Assembly (NCBI GenBank): GCA_008729055.1
Contig: SDUX01000007.1
Coordinates: 372,001-436,000, forward strand
DNA: 64,000 nucleotides
Reading direction: 5' to 3'
DNA from: Pyropia haitanensis
Lineage: Eukaryota > Rhodophyta > Bangiophyceae > Bangiales > Bangiaceae
Shown: positions 46,201 to 57,900 of the stretch, piece after piece
Layout of the letters: every line of letters starts with the position of its first letter
Position numbering within the stretch: position 1 is the first letter of the stretch
Program-made: the position numbers and the translations under genes
Notes under the pieces: model-generated
Database searches by the model: none
Told to the model about the DNA's origin: nothing
What the model saw: only the letters and a program-made list of their open reading frames with translations

Positions 46201-47042
46201 CTCGTAGCCACGACCGGGCTGTAGATCACGCCGTCAAACGCGGCGGCAGCTGCACCTCGAAACGTCGAGATGTCCACGGCGTACGGCTGCGTGTCTGCCG
46301 CCAGGCGGAGGAACCGCGAGAGCTCAGCGTCGTACTCGGCGAGATCCGCGACGGCTGCCTTGAACGCCTCCGCGTGCCAGCACGTACTGTCCTGCCCAGC
46401 CATCGACAGCAGCGCCACGTTCTCAGTGTTGCCCCAGCATGAGCAGAGGGTGGCACCGTCCGGGGAGAGCCACAGTGCAGCCATGTCAACCGCGTGGGGC
46501 CCGGTCACACAAAAAATGAAGCGCGAGTGGGAAGAGGCAGCGTCGACAACCTGGGCCATCATGCCGCTCCCAACCGTGGCGCCAACCAGCGTCCGCATCC
46601 CCAGCAGTCTCCGCAATGCAGCCAAAATTAGGCTAGAAAGCACGCGCAGTCGCTCGACGGTCGACTCGCCGCGAGTGCGACCACCAGGCCGACGAAGATG
46701 GCGAGCCGGTCGACGGCCAGCAGTCGGCCTGGGAGCGGGGGATGTAGTACCCTCAGGTGCATCAGAATCGCCACTGGCGCTGGGTGAAGGCAGAGGGTCC
46801 GAGCCCAAGTCATCCTCGTCCTCGTCAGAGGACGAATAAGAGGCGGGAATAGTTTGGGTGGAGAGGAAGGGGACAGGGGGCAGGCGAGAGCGCACGACGG
46901 GCTCCACGGGCACAGTCCGCGCAGCGAGCGACCTCGCCGCCCGTGTCGTCGAGGTAGCGAGGCGGAGCAGCCCCAGCGTTCCCAGCTGCGTCCGCCGGGA
47001 TCGCAACGTCGAGTGGGCTGCATCGCAGGCGTAGTCGTCCAT
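43257..47042 (-). CDS. KDZ-like (CxC-type) DDE transposase, 2 exons
   Basis: A 1238-residue protein. Exon 1 is 45654-47042 (463 codons) and exon 2 is 43257-45584; the 69-bp intron has GT at 45653, AG at 45585 and phase 0. Exon 1 has an acidic, Ser-rich N-terminus and a zinc-chelating region (CSCWGNTEN...CWHAEAF, then C-x4-C...CHHA), ending with CFKCGAL. Exon 2 has CPKCGLNPDYIVIDGQALGF (about 589-608), the class-typical 'CP.CG..P...V.DG...G'. A nuclease-like core follows: CPHVVTLGF, VVFYDVACKM (D1042), FCLDRAHAKGHTCSC and AEVQHSMSVKF. This cysteine-rich order fits CxC5/CxC6 or KDZ (Kyakuja-Dileera-Zisupton) transposases. The full catalytic triad was not resolved. The frame is intact, so the gene may be active or domesticated. 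M at 47117 is an alternative start. No terminal repeats were found by eye. Confidence 0.65.
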
Positions 47043-48195
47043 GGTGATGAGGCGTGTAGTGCGGCACACGGCCGGACGGGCAGCCGCGCCGCGGCCGGCG
47101 GTGGGGAGGGGGAGCACGGCGGCCCCCCACGACGGGGGCGGCGGCGACGGGGGGGGGGATCGCCCGTGTCACCGCGACGCGAAAGTAGATGGCAGCGGCT
47201 GGACGTTCGTACGCGATACGGGGGGCGGCGACAGCGGCGGGGTGGGGTGGGTGTACGTCCAGGACGCGCGCAGTGGCGGCGGTGGCGGCGGTGGTGGTGG
47301 GCGCGCACCTCTTGCGTGCCAGGCGGCCCGTGCAGCCAGGGGCACGGTCCGTCGCGAATGCGGCACCAAGCCATGATCAGCGAAAGAAACAGTTGTACTT
47401 TGAAATATTTACGTTTCTCGAGAACAAATGCGCCATGTCGCACCCCTGCGATTGTCAGACAGATGTCCTAAAAAGCTTTCCGATTATGGATCTGGCTTGG
47501 GTGCACCAATCACCGCCCGTGCATCACTCACAAGCGTGACCCCTGCGCAGGCCACTTTACAATCACGCCCCCTCTGGTTGTGCGGACCGGCACGACTGCC
47601 GGGCGGCCCAACGCAGAAGGACTAATGTACTTCCGACACTTAGACGACAGGCCTTCGGGCAAAATCAGCCCGCCTGCCCGGCGAGTCGCTCGTTACGTGC
47701 GAGTGAGGGCGGTTCCGAGACCGTCTCGTTGTCCTTCCTTTCGTTTCCACTCCACGTGCCGTCCCGCCCGGCGCCACCCCCTGCGTCGATGGACTCATCG
47801 GACACCCTTTGATGAGCATCTGCAAGCCAGCGCCCCCCCCCGACATGTAAGCACCGGCCCAAGCCCGCTTCTGATTCCACCTCTCTTCCTCATGGCGCTC
47901 CACCTCACAGCTCGGCTAGCCGTGCTGCTTCGCCCAGCGCAGCCTTGGCCCCGGCCTTGCTGGGAGACACGGCGCTGACGCCCGTATCCCTGGGCACCGA
48001 TGCTGACTTGGAGAGGTACGACGTGCTGATTTACGTCGTCGACAACTTCGGCTACACATGGTCGGGTGCGCATGGCGATCTCATGCCTGGGCGTTCCCGC
48101 CCGCCGCGCCCGGGAGGCGTCGCTCTAGTCGGGCGTAGCGGCAGTCTGAGGCCACGCCAGTCGGCGCGGAGTGGGAGGGGTTGCAGCCAAGGGTG
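47043..48195. other. intergenic upstream of the transposase
   Basis: No gene supported. Composition is GC-rich to 47,370 and moderate afterwards. A CCAAT motif lies at about 47,507. I could not pair any sequence here with the 3' flank of the transposase gene (43,150-43,256) as terminal inverted repeats. Confidence 0.45.
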
Positions 48196-48199
48196 GAGC

Positions 48200-49560
48200 C
48201 GACGTCGCGGCGAGCTGGTACTGCGGGTGGTGGAGGCCGCCGCAGAGTGCTGGTGCTGTGGGTGGGGGCGGCCGCATCAGCTTGCGGATGCTGGGGGTAA
48301 GTGTGGCCGCCCAACCGTTCTGCTGATTTTGGTGGAGGTGGCCGCCCAAAGGAGCTGATGCTGTTTATGGAGACTGCGGCGCAAGCGTGCTCGTGCTGTT
48401 CGTGGGGGTGGCCGCACAAGTGTGCTGGTGCTGTTGGTGGGCGCGGCCGTGTGAGGTGCTGGCGCTGTCCAAGGGGCCGGTAGTCCCAGCGCGCCGGTCC
48501 TGCCGGTACGTGCGGTCGCTCAACTGTGCTGGTCCTGCGAGTCGGGGCGGCAGCCGCAGGGCGCCGGTGCTATTTAAGGCGGCCAGGGCAATGTGCTAGT
48601 GCCGCTTGTTGCGGCAACAACGCGAGCGTGCCGGTGCTACTGCTGGTGGCGGCCGTCCCAGCGTGCTGGTGCTGTGGAAGGGCGCGTCCGTCCCAGCGTG
48701 CAAGTACTGTGGGTGGGGACGACCTCCCCAGCGTGCCGACTCTGCCGGTAGGGGCGAACCCGCAAGCCTGGTGGTGCTGTGGACTGCGGCGGCCGCCCCG
48801 GCGCGTCGGTACTCTCCGTGGGGGCGGCCGCCCCCGCGTGCTGGCGTTGTGGACTGGGGCGGCCGCCCCGGCGCTTCGGTACTCTCCGTGGGGGCGGCCG
48901 CCCCCGCGTGCTGGCGTTGTGGACTGGGGCGGCCGCCCCGGCGCGTCGGTACTCTCCGTGGGGGCGGCCGCCCCCGCGTGCTGGCGTTGTGCACCGCGGC
49001 GGCCGCCCCGGCGCGTCGGTGCCGTCAGTGGGGGCGGCCGCCCCCGCGTACTGGCGTTGTGGACTGGGGCGGCCGCTCCGGCGCGTCGGTGCTGTCCGTG
49101 GGGGCAGCCGCCCCCGCGTGCTGGCGTTGTGCACCGCGGCGGCCGCCCCGGCGCGTCGATGCCGTCAGTGGGGGCGGCCGCCCCCGCGTGCTGGCGTTGT
49201 GGACTGGGGCGGCCGCCCCGGCGCGTCGGGGCTGTCAGTGAGGGCGGCCGCCCCCGCGAGCTGGTGTTGTGGACTGGGGCGGCCGCCCCGGCGCGTCGGT
49301 GCTGTCCGTGGGGGCGGCCGCCCCCGCGTGCTGGTTTTGTGGACGGGGGCGGCCGTTTCAACCTGCAGGTGCTGTGGGTGGGCGCAGCCGCGCTCGCGTG
49401 CTGATACTGTGAGTTGGGACTGCCGCCACGACATGATTGAGCTTCTGATCGGGGCGGTCGCTCAAATGCGCTCGTTCTGTGCGTTGCGGCGGCCGCGCCA
49501 GCGCGCCGGTGCTGTTCATGAGGGTGGCGGTCCCAGCCTTTGGTGTGCAGGATGGGGCGG
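48200..49560 (+). repeat. 35-bp minisatellite with a 70-bp higher-order period
   Basis: About 39 tandem monomers of about 35 bp (consensus near GGCGGCCGCCCCAGCGTGCT then GGTGCTGTGGGTGGG). From 48,771 to about 49,400 two diverged monomers alternate as a homogenised 70-bp unit; CTGGCGTTGT-type marks fall at 48771, 48841, 48911, 48981, 49051, 49121, 49191, 49261 and 49331. Monomers are degenerate at both edges. Long frames are open on both strands (292 codons plus, 477 minus), but because 35 is not a multiple of 3 each strand cycles through frames; they are not annotated as genes. Confidence 0.92.
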
Positions 49561-51937
49561 GCGCCGGTATGTGACCCTGAATCTGTCTGCCGCAGCCGGC
49601 GTCGGGATCTTTGGCAAGGCGGGTGGAATGGGGGAATATCGTTCGGGAAGGGGAGGTCGAGCTGATGGGGGAGGTGTTGTGGCCAGAGGCGGGAACAGTT
49701 GGGCGACGTTGATGTGGCGTTCGCAGCTGTCCGTTGTGGGAACCGCGTGTTGAGTGGTTTGTGAGCGGGTGAGGGGGGTGGCGGGATTGTCCCGCCGCGC
49801 GCCATGGGCCGCTGTGCGGTTTTGTGCTCTGTTGTGCGATAGCGCCATCTACGGGGTACGAACAGCGACGCACTTCTTCCTGGCTGCGTCCAGCTGAGAC
49901 GAGCAGCTCTCAAGGGCGCGAGAACACTTAGGCTAGCGGTCGGGACAAAAAATAGCACAGTCGAAGATGCCTTGGCACCGCCGTGGAGGAGCCATGCACG
50001 CATGGCCCCTGACCCAGTACTGCGTGACTGATCCAGTGCAATCGGATTGCGGCACTTGCTGACACTGGTCCACTTACTGGATCACGCACCTGCGCTTCTT
50101 GGGATGCGTGTGTGCGCCCCTATAGCACGTCCCACAGGTTATGTCAAAGAAAGACACCTCAGCACGTTTTTTGCGATGCACTGCGTCCGTTTGCAACACT
50201 CACGACTGTGGTTCGACCAAAGTGCTTGCTCCGAGGTTCCCCCACCCAGCCTGTCGAAGCCAAGGGTGCAGGGCGCCCGTTCCGACCAAAAATGGACCAA
50301 TCGACGCCTCCAACAAGAGGCGCCCTATTGCACAAATGAAGTGCCCTGAGCATGGTGGTGTCGTTTTTTTCTCTCGCAAAGACGTCCTTCATGTTTTTCT
50401 GGGCGGGCGCGTATTCTGCACCACCAGAGGCTTGGCAGCCGCGCAGGTCGCCGAACCTCGTCGGACTTCCCGTTTTTTGCACTTCAGAGCTGCTACCTTC
50501 ATAGAGCTCGGACCCTCACCGAGAACATCTGCGAAACTAGTGAGTACCACAGTTTTACGACGCTTTTCGCATGTAGCGCTGCACAAAACCTTCCCGCCGT
50601 GCGCATGACACCGGTTGCTGCGCTACGTGTCAAAAAGCGATATCAGAGGCTCGGTAGGACCCCTCATCAGAACATAATCCATTTTCTTCCGCTCATCCGC
50701 GTCGTACAACAGGCGCAGTGGGCCTCATGTGTCAAACAGAGGCCGTCCATGGCAGGGTCACTGCCTTGCTCCCAGCACTTCAATCGACACCGTTTTCTGC
50801 TAGAAGCTTCCACAGGTCGCTGGGTAACCGCAGCATCAGTCATTGGGTCTTCTATTGTCTCCAACAACTGCCCAGAGGCCAGCGTGCACTGTAGATGGCC
50901 GCGGAAAATGACATTTCCGGTGCTAGAGCGCGCCCGAACTAGCGTGAGACCACATGAGTCACACAGGAATGGCTCTGAAACTCCCTTATCAGTGGGACGT
51001 CAAAAAAAGAGGGAATCTCCAGCAGCAACTGGGTCATTCTGGCGGCCGCGTACTGGCATGTGCACACATATGAGTGCGTGAGCCTGGTCAGAGCCGCGTC
51101 AGCTCTCAGCCCGGATTGTCGTGGGGAGATGGTGCTCCCAGATGGTTACACGAGCACAAAATGTAGGACTGGGCTGCATAAATGGTGTTGCTCATCTGTC
51201 GCTGTTGACGTCCGCTGCGGTAGGATGTGACAACAGGAAGGGTTGGAAGAGCAAGCCGAGCATGGTCACCAGCCAGGGAATTCCGCACCGGCCCCCGCAA
51301 TTCTGTCGGATTCTGAGGAACATTCCCCTTCTATTTCGGGAACTTTGTCACACTGCGTTCGCCGGCCCCACTGGCTGCAGCTCAATAACGGCCTGCCACG
51401 TCAAGGGCGCCAGACGCGTTGCCGCCTTTTTTTTGCCGGCCATCTCCCCCCACTCTGGGCGCCACTCCCCCACCGTTCCCCGCACTGTAGGCGCCTTTTC
51501 CCGCCTTACCCCGCACGCTGGGCGCCACTTCCCCGCCTCACTCCCCTGCCCCAGCAGTTTGAGGGGGTGGAACTGTACGCTCGACTGCTCTGTTCGCCAC
51601 CAATGCCGCTGCACCCTCCCTGGCCCCCCCCTCGAGGTCTTGCCTAGGGGGCATCTCCGCGCGTGCTCGCGCCGGGACCGTCCCACCTGCGCCCTCCATT
51701 GTGCCGCCTCTCCGCGCGGCGAGCGGCTCTGCCTGGCGCAATCTTCGAGGTCTCCATCCCCGAGGCTTCGCCAATCTCGCACCTCTGCACCCTCCGGCGT
51801 CCCCCTCGTTGGAGCCCCTCGTCCGACCGGCGGTTTCGCTCGCCAGGCCGCTTCTGGCGCGGCCAGTCGTGACCTTCGGCGCCTGTTCTTCCCCCCATTG
51901 CCCCCTCCCCCCCCCCGCTGTATCATCTGGTTCAACC
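49561..51937. other. intergenic upstream of the PIF1-like helicase
   Basis: Moderate-GC DNA with short frames only. A degenerate C-rich tandem repeat with GCGCCACT/GGCGCC spacers is at about 51,430-51,560. A frame open from 51,701 runs into the helicase, but the first good ATG is 51,938. Confidence 0.5.
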
Positions 51938-54567
51938 ATGACGCACCGGGTGCACGCCGAGCGGCGTCGGGATCTCGTGGCGTACGACATGTCGTTTGTC
52001 GCACTGCGGTGGGACACGGGCGGCGTGCTGGCGAGCGCCACCGACTCAGTCGACTTGGCACGGTTGATGATTGCATGGACCCAGTTGGACCGGGACGCTG
52101 GGCTGGTGTCTACGTTTGCGACGAGCGGCGCGGCGTCATCCTGGTTGTCCGCGTCGCCGCCGCCGCTGCCTTCGTGGGCGGCGCGTACGTGTGTCGTGGC
52201 GGAGGACACGGCAGTCGTCATCGTCAACGAGGTGACGGACTCCTCACCGGTGTTTGGTCTGCTCCGTGAGGCCGGAGGGCAGCTGGCGGCGGAGAAAAAC
52301 TCGTCGCTCATCCCCCGGCTGATAAACACCGTCAAGGCTCTCAACGGGGAGATTGCGGTGGTCCGTATGCTGTCGTCCGTGGCTGAGGCTGAGCAGTGGT
52401 TACTGTCGCCGAGCCTTCCCAGCTGGCTATTGGCGCCTGACACGGTGCCGTCTACCGCTTGGGTGTCCAAGAAGGAGGAGGTCGCCGTCGTAGCGGTAGA
52501 GACTGCCGACGGCGTCATCAACCTATGTGACGATGACACTATCGAGGAAGATGCAGAGCAAGCGGCTCGAGTGGAGTTTCGGCGCGTAGCGCAGGCGCTA
52601 CCCCCCCCCCCGCCCCTGAAGCGTACCATCCTATCGCTGGCCAGCATCCGTGACTCGATGACACTGCCGGTGGTGTTTCAGCGCAACCCTGCGACTGGAC
52701 GAGTGGTCCGGACGGACCGGATGGGTCGCTCTAGTAGTCGTTCAAGCTTGTCGTCGGCGACTGGTGCATCATTGCTCACCCCCCCCTCGCCGGCGCCGTC
52801 TCGCTCATCCGTCGCAAGTGAGACGCCGCTTATCACGGGGCGTCAGGCTCCGGTGCGGGGCTCCACTCCCCACTCGGGTCCATCACAGTCGGTTACAACT
52901 GGTGCCTCTCCCCCGCCCGGCTTGTTGGCGTCGCTCAAGAGCGCAAGCGAGTTGCGATCGACCACTTCGAGGCGGTGGTCAGCCTCGAGAGGCATGCACG
53001 AGAGCGGCAGCAGGTCGCGGACGCCCGCTGGCGGGGAGCTCCTCTCCAAGCGACCGTCCCCACCGCCCCAGACGTGCACTCCTCTGCCGACCCCCCCCCC
53101 CCCCACGGCGGTCCCCCAACCAAGAAGCTGCGGCGAGCGGAGGCGGTGCCGTTCCACTTGGGACGCTTGGCCAAGAGCATCCTCGGGCGGAAGAGCGGGC
53201 TGTTTGTGACTGGTGGCGGGGGGGTGGGCAAGACGCGGGTGTTGCGCCAATGCGCGGACGAATACCGCGATGCTCGCAGTGGCAGCCGCGCTGGGCTCCA
53301 CGTAGTCGCACCGACTGGCGTGGCGGCGGCTGCCGCCGGCGGCGTCACCATCCACTCGTACCTACGCCTGGCGGCCGGGTGCTTTGACGAGTCCTTGTCA
53401 GAGGAGGATGACGCTGCGCGCCTGTTCAGCTGCATGGACGGGCTGACGAAGAGGCGACTGGCGGACACCTCCGTCTTGTTGCTCGATGAGGTATCAATGG
53501 TGTCCAGCCGGATGTTCACCATGCTGGTGTACTCCATTGAGATGGCGCATACCCAGGTGAGCGACTACTTGCCGTGGCGCCTTGTAGCTTTTGGCGACTT
53601 CTTCCAGCTTCCTCCTGTCCGCGGGGATGAGGACCACTATGACAGCAGCGGCCAATACGCGTTCAAGTCTGTCTACTGGAGGCGGTTGTTCCGGAACGAG
53701 CAGCTGCAGTTGCGGTACGTTTGGCGGCAAGAGGACAAGAAGCTGATTGGGATGCTATCCCGCTTACGTGTTGGCGACCTCTCAAGCGATTTGGAAAACT
53801 TTTTGCGGTCGCGATCGGCCGTGTACCAGGCACGCGTGGAGGCCGGCGTCGTGATGGACATGGGTGTGACCCGCATCTTCCCGCACCGCCATCGTGTGAA
53901 GGCGCACAACGCGGATTGTTTGGCATCCATGGAGAAGCTGAATGGGTGTGCACGGGTGGTGTACACAGCTATCGACTACCCGATCGGCGTCAGCATGACG
54001 GAAGATCAGGTCACTGCTCAGCTTGACGCGTCTGTGCTGGCGCCCAAGAAGCTTGAAGTTTGCGTTGGCGCTCGTGTTGCGGCTTGTGCTACTGTTGGCG
54101 ACGGCCAGGTGGAGGTTCCTAACGGGACCGTTGGTACGGTCATCGGCTACCAGGGCTCTTCCGCGCACAGCTTGAACGTCCAGGCTACCAGGGTTCCTGT
54201 CGTCCGTTTTGATACGGTGCGGGGTCCGGTCGTCATGACGGTTAAGCAAGTCGACATGAAGCTGCAGTCCGTCTCTCGCGACGGCGCGTACGCCAGCCGC
54301 TACCAGGTGCCGCTCGTGCTGGCGTGGGCGGTGACTGTTCATCGATGCCAGGGGCTCTCCATGGACGCTGCGGTGCTTGATTTGGCGTCTTGCTTTCTGG
54401 ACGGGATGGTGTACGTTGCATTGTCGCGCGTGAGGTTCATGGAGGGCGTGCACATCCTGTCGTTTGCCAGCAACAGAGTGCGTGCCGACCAGCGCGTGGC
54501 GTTGTTTTACGAGAAGCAGCGCGACGTCGAGAACGAGTTTTCTTCCTGCGTGGACACGATGCGCTGA
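51938..54567 (+). CDS. PIF1-family DNA helicase with a novel N-terminal half (2 exons)
   Basis: A 5'-3' superfamily 1B helicase of 852 residues. Exon 1 is 51938-52817 and exon 2 is 52889-54567; the 71-bp intron (CAA|GTGAGA ... CATCACAG) joins two frames in matching phase. Exon 1 alone would run on out of frame to 53209. Helicase motifs: Walker A GGGGVGKT (402-409, K408), VVAPTGVAAAAA, Walker B LLLDEVSM (D493-E494), GDFFQLPPV (529-537), WAVTVHRCQGLS (H778) and VYVALSRVR (801-809). The first 290 residues lack helicase motifs and hold two stretches ending in SSWL or EQWLL, then VINLCDDDTIEED, a SUMO-interaction-like motif. It may be a cellular replication/telomere helicase or, given the neighbouring transposase and tiny intron, a gene carried by a mobile element. 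It lacks Helitron-type Rep motifs. Confidence 0.85.
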
Positions 54568-54984
54568 TGGCAGGTAGTCTCGCACTTGGTGTCGGAGTCT
54601 CTATCTGCATGACGTACTCGTTCCTCTGCCTCCTTTGATGGCTGCAAGCGTACAATTGTATGTTGTTCTCGTTTTGATAGTCTTTGATAATGTTGTTGGC
54701 TGCTTTTGAGCAGCGCTGTCTCTCTGGTCTTCGTCGGCAAACATATGGAGAACCGCAGCACAGTGTGCGTGTAGCTCTCTTGTACACAGACTCGTAGAGA
54801 CGCCTCCCTTATGAGGCTTGTATTCTCTTAAGGACACCGTCCTGTGCTCTGATCGAGCGTCAAGGCATGCCAAGCAAGGCTCATCAATAAGGTATTTTCT
54901 CCATGGCGTGACGGCAAGAGACGCACTCGAAAAACAGAACGCCTGCACGCAACCACGACGCCCGCCAGTTTTCCAACACTCGTC
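54568..54984. other. 3' gap between convergent helicase and unknown gene
   Basis: 417 bp of AT-richer DNA with no recognisable gene. Confidence 0.5.
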
Positions 54985-57900
54985 TCACTGCGCCACCGTA
55001 GTAGATGTGGGGACCACCCCTTCCAAAGTACCAGCCGCCTTCCCACCCGAAGCGACAACCTTACGGCCAGCCTCACCCCCATTGCTCTCGATGATTTCTG
55101 TTCCAGCGGAGCCGCCATCTACCGTCCCGCCTGCACCGCCGGCCGTGTTACCGCTGGCACCGGTTTCCTGGCGACGCGCCGCGTCCCGACTAGGAGCCGC
55201 GCCCGATGACCTACTCGCATCCTCACGGCGAGGAGTGCCCCCACCCCCGGGCAAGCCGACGCTGCCACTTGCGACCCCAGTGCCGCCCGCGCCCGAACTG
55301 CCAGGCGTGTCGCCACCCCTAGCCGCTACCGAGGTGCCTGCCACATGATCTTGTAGACCCTTGCGCGCGCTTGCGCCAGCCTTAGACCTCTTGGGTGCTC
55401 GAGCACTTGAGCCGCCCGGAGGTGTGGAGCGCTTGCGAGCACCAGCAGGTGGGCGGTTGCCGGTCGTAGCCGTGCTGCCGACCGCGTGCGCGACGGCGTG
55501 CTGCCTGCGGACGGCGCGCCTCACAGCAAGCCGACTGGCACGCTTGTCTGCCGCCGCGCGGATGGCGCGCATGATGTACGCTGCTTCCACGGAAGCGTTT
55601 GCATTCTCCTGGAAGCCGTCGCCGTCACCAGGAGGTCCACTACCAGCGCCTGCGTCGTCACCTCCAGTCCCCGCCGCACCACCGCCTGTGCCCACTCGGT
55701 CGGCTTGACGACTGTCGTCACCACTGCCGACTGGAGGGCTAGGGGCCGCAGGGCGACGTGCAGCGTCGGCATTGTTGACAACGGCGGCACCTTGCGCCGC
55801 TACCGCACCGTTTCCGGGTGCGCCACTATCACGAGCTTCGTTTTCTTGGTTGGCAGCGGGCGCGGCGTCGGTCACTGTCGCCGCCTCTGCGGTCGCCGCC
55901 GCAGGGCCCACGCCGCCGCCCACGTCCGTACGCTGGACGCTATCAGGCTTCTCGGGTTGGACGTCCAGCCCGGAAAGAACAAGAGAAGAATGGCGCGCCG
56001 GCCGAGCCTCAAACGATGCCTCCAGCGTCTCGGCGATAATCCTCGGCATTTCCTCTACAATAGAGCAGAGCAAAAGGAGTACTGCAATGACGTCAGCGAT
56101 ACCCTTACTTTTGAAGACGGTGATGGCGGTGATGATGACAAAGTCGTCGACGCTGCCAAGCTTCAGCCGCCTGGACGCCAGCGCTGGCACGTCAAAAGCC
56201 GCCTTGATGCCCGTCATTCGCACACGGGGGCACCAAAGCGAGCGGTTCTTGTCGACCGATACAGTGCCCAAGGGGTTTGCCATCGTGCCTGCCGGTGCCG
56301 GCGCCTTGCCCGCCCTGGGGCTTTTCCACGTCGGCAGCGCCGAGCTCCGCAAGTACGCAACGAGGTAGCCAAGTACGAGGGTTGAGCGGCTCATGCCAGC
56401 TCCCGACGCCGCATCTGCGGGCGTGTCCTCGACTTCACCAGCATCTTTAGCGTTGCTGCTCTCGCTAGCAGTAGGGGCTGCACCAGCGTCGGCCCTGGAC
56501 ACCGCAGCCGCGTCTGCAGCGTCCTCCTGCGTAGCTACGGCGGACGAGCGCGCGTTGCCAACGGACCTACCGCCGCCGCGCCCAGGTACCACGCCAGCGG
56601 TAACGGTGGCCGCTTCCGCGGCCACTACGGTCGTTGCACCAGCTGAATTTTCGCCGGCGGCGCCGTCCCGTGTCCCGCCGGCTGTCTCGGTACGTGGCCC
56701 AGCAGACTCATTGGCCGGCGCTCTAATAGCGGCCGCGCCAATGGCATTGCTGGCCGCCAGCCCATCCGTCCTGACGGCCGTCTCGCCGGCCGCCCCGCCC
56801 GCGGCGCCACCGGCCGCCGCGGCGGTCGACGGATTGGCCGCTGTGCCTCCCGCCTGGCCACGCACCTTGCCGTCCTCCCCACCTCCCGACACGCCGCCCA
56901 CTTGTCCGCCTGCATCGCCGCCGGCATCGCCGCCCGACGGGCCGGCAGCCTCACCGCCGGCATCGCCACCCGACTCGCCGCCCACCTGGCCGCCTGCATC
57001 GCCGCCGGCATCGCCGCCCGACGGGCCGGCAGCCTCACCGCCGGCATCGCCACCCGACTCGCCGCCCACCTGGCCGCCTGCATCGCCGCCGGCATCGCCG
57101 CCCGACGGGCCGGCAGCCTCACCGCCGGCAACGCCACCCGACTGGCCGCCCACCTGGCTGCCGGCGTCGCCGCCCGACTGGCCGCGAGCCCCGCAGCCGG
57201 CGTCGCCACCCGCTAGGCCACCAACCTCGCCGCCGCCATCGCTACTCGCATTGCCACCAGCATCGCCGCCCGCCGTGGAGCTCGCGTCGCGGCCCGACTG
57301 GTGGCCCGCGTCGCTGCCCGCGTCGCTACCCGCCTCGCCGCGCCGCTCGTCACCCGACTCGCCCCCTGCATCGTCGCCCGCCACTCCGGCTGCGCCACCA
57401 ACTGCTCCCTCATTCTGGCCGCCCGCCGCGTCACGCACCGCGTCGCCGGCCATCGTGTGACCCACATCGCCGGCCGTATTGTTATCCGAGCCGCCGTCCG
57501 AATGGTTGACCGTCCCGCCGGCAAGGGTGCCGGCTGCATTGCCGACTGGGTCAACGGCCACAGCCGCTGCGTAGCCCCCGGCGCCTGGGGCTACATCGAT
57601 CACCCCCGCCAATGTGGCCTCGGTGAGGCCAGCACGAGCAATAAGAAACGCCTGGAGAGCGGTACAAGCGCGGAAGGCAATGACACGGCATAGGGAAGCA
57701 GGATTGGGGGACGCGGCTACTGCGGCAATCACTGCCTTAGCGGATGACAACGCCGCCGAGTTGGGAACACAGATGGGGGGGCGCACCGCAGAAAATGCAA
57801 CGCGAGCGCGCAAAGCAGGCAGCGTCATCATCAGCGACGGAAGGAGCGGCGCAGCCCCAGCCATCCGAGCGCCATGGACAGTGCCACCTTCCGACTCCCC

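Noticed and set aside
48526..50003. 292- and 477-codon frames with repeated VLALWTGAAAPAR-type sequence
   Set aside because: They translate the 35-bp minisatellite; a non-multiple-of-3 monomer with openness on both strands argues against coding.
51938..54567. Helitron origin for the PIF1 helicase
   Set aside because: No Rep (HUH) nuclease motif was seen in the N-terminal half and no CTRR-hairpin Helitron end was found nearby.
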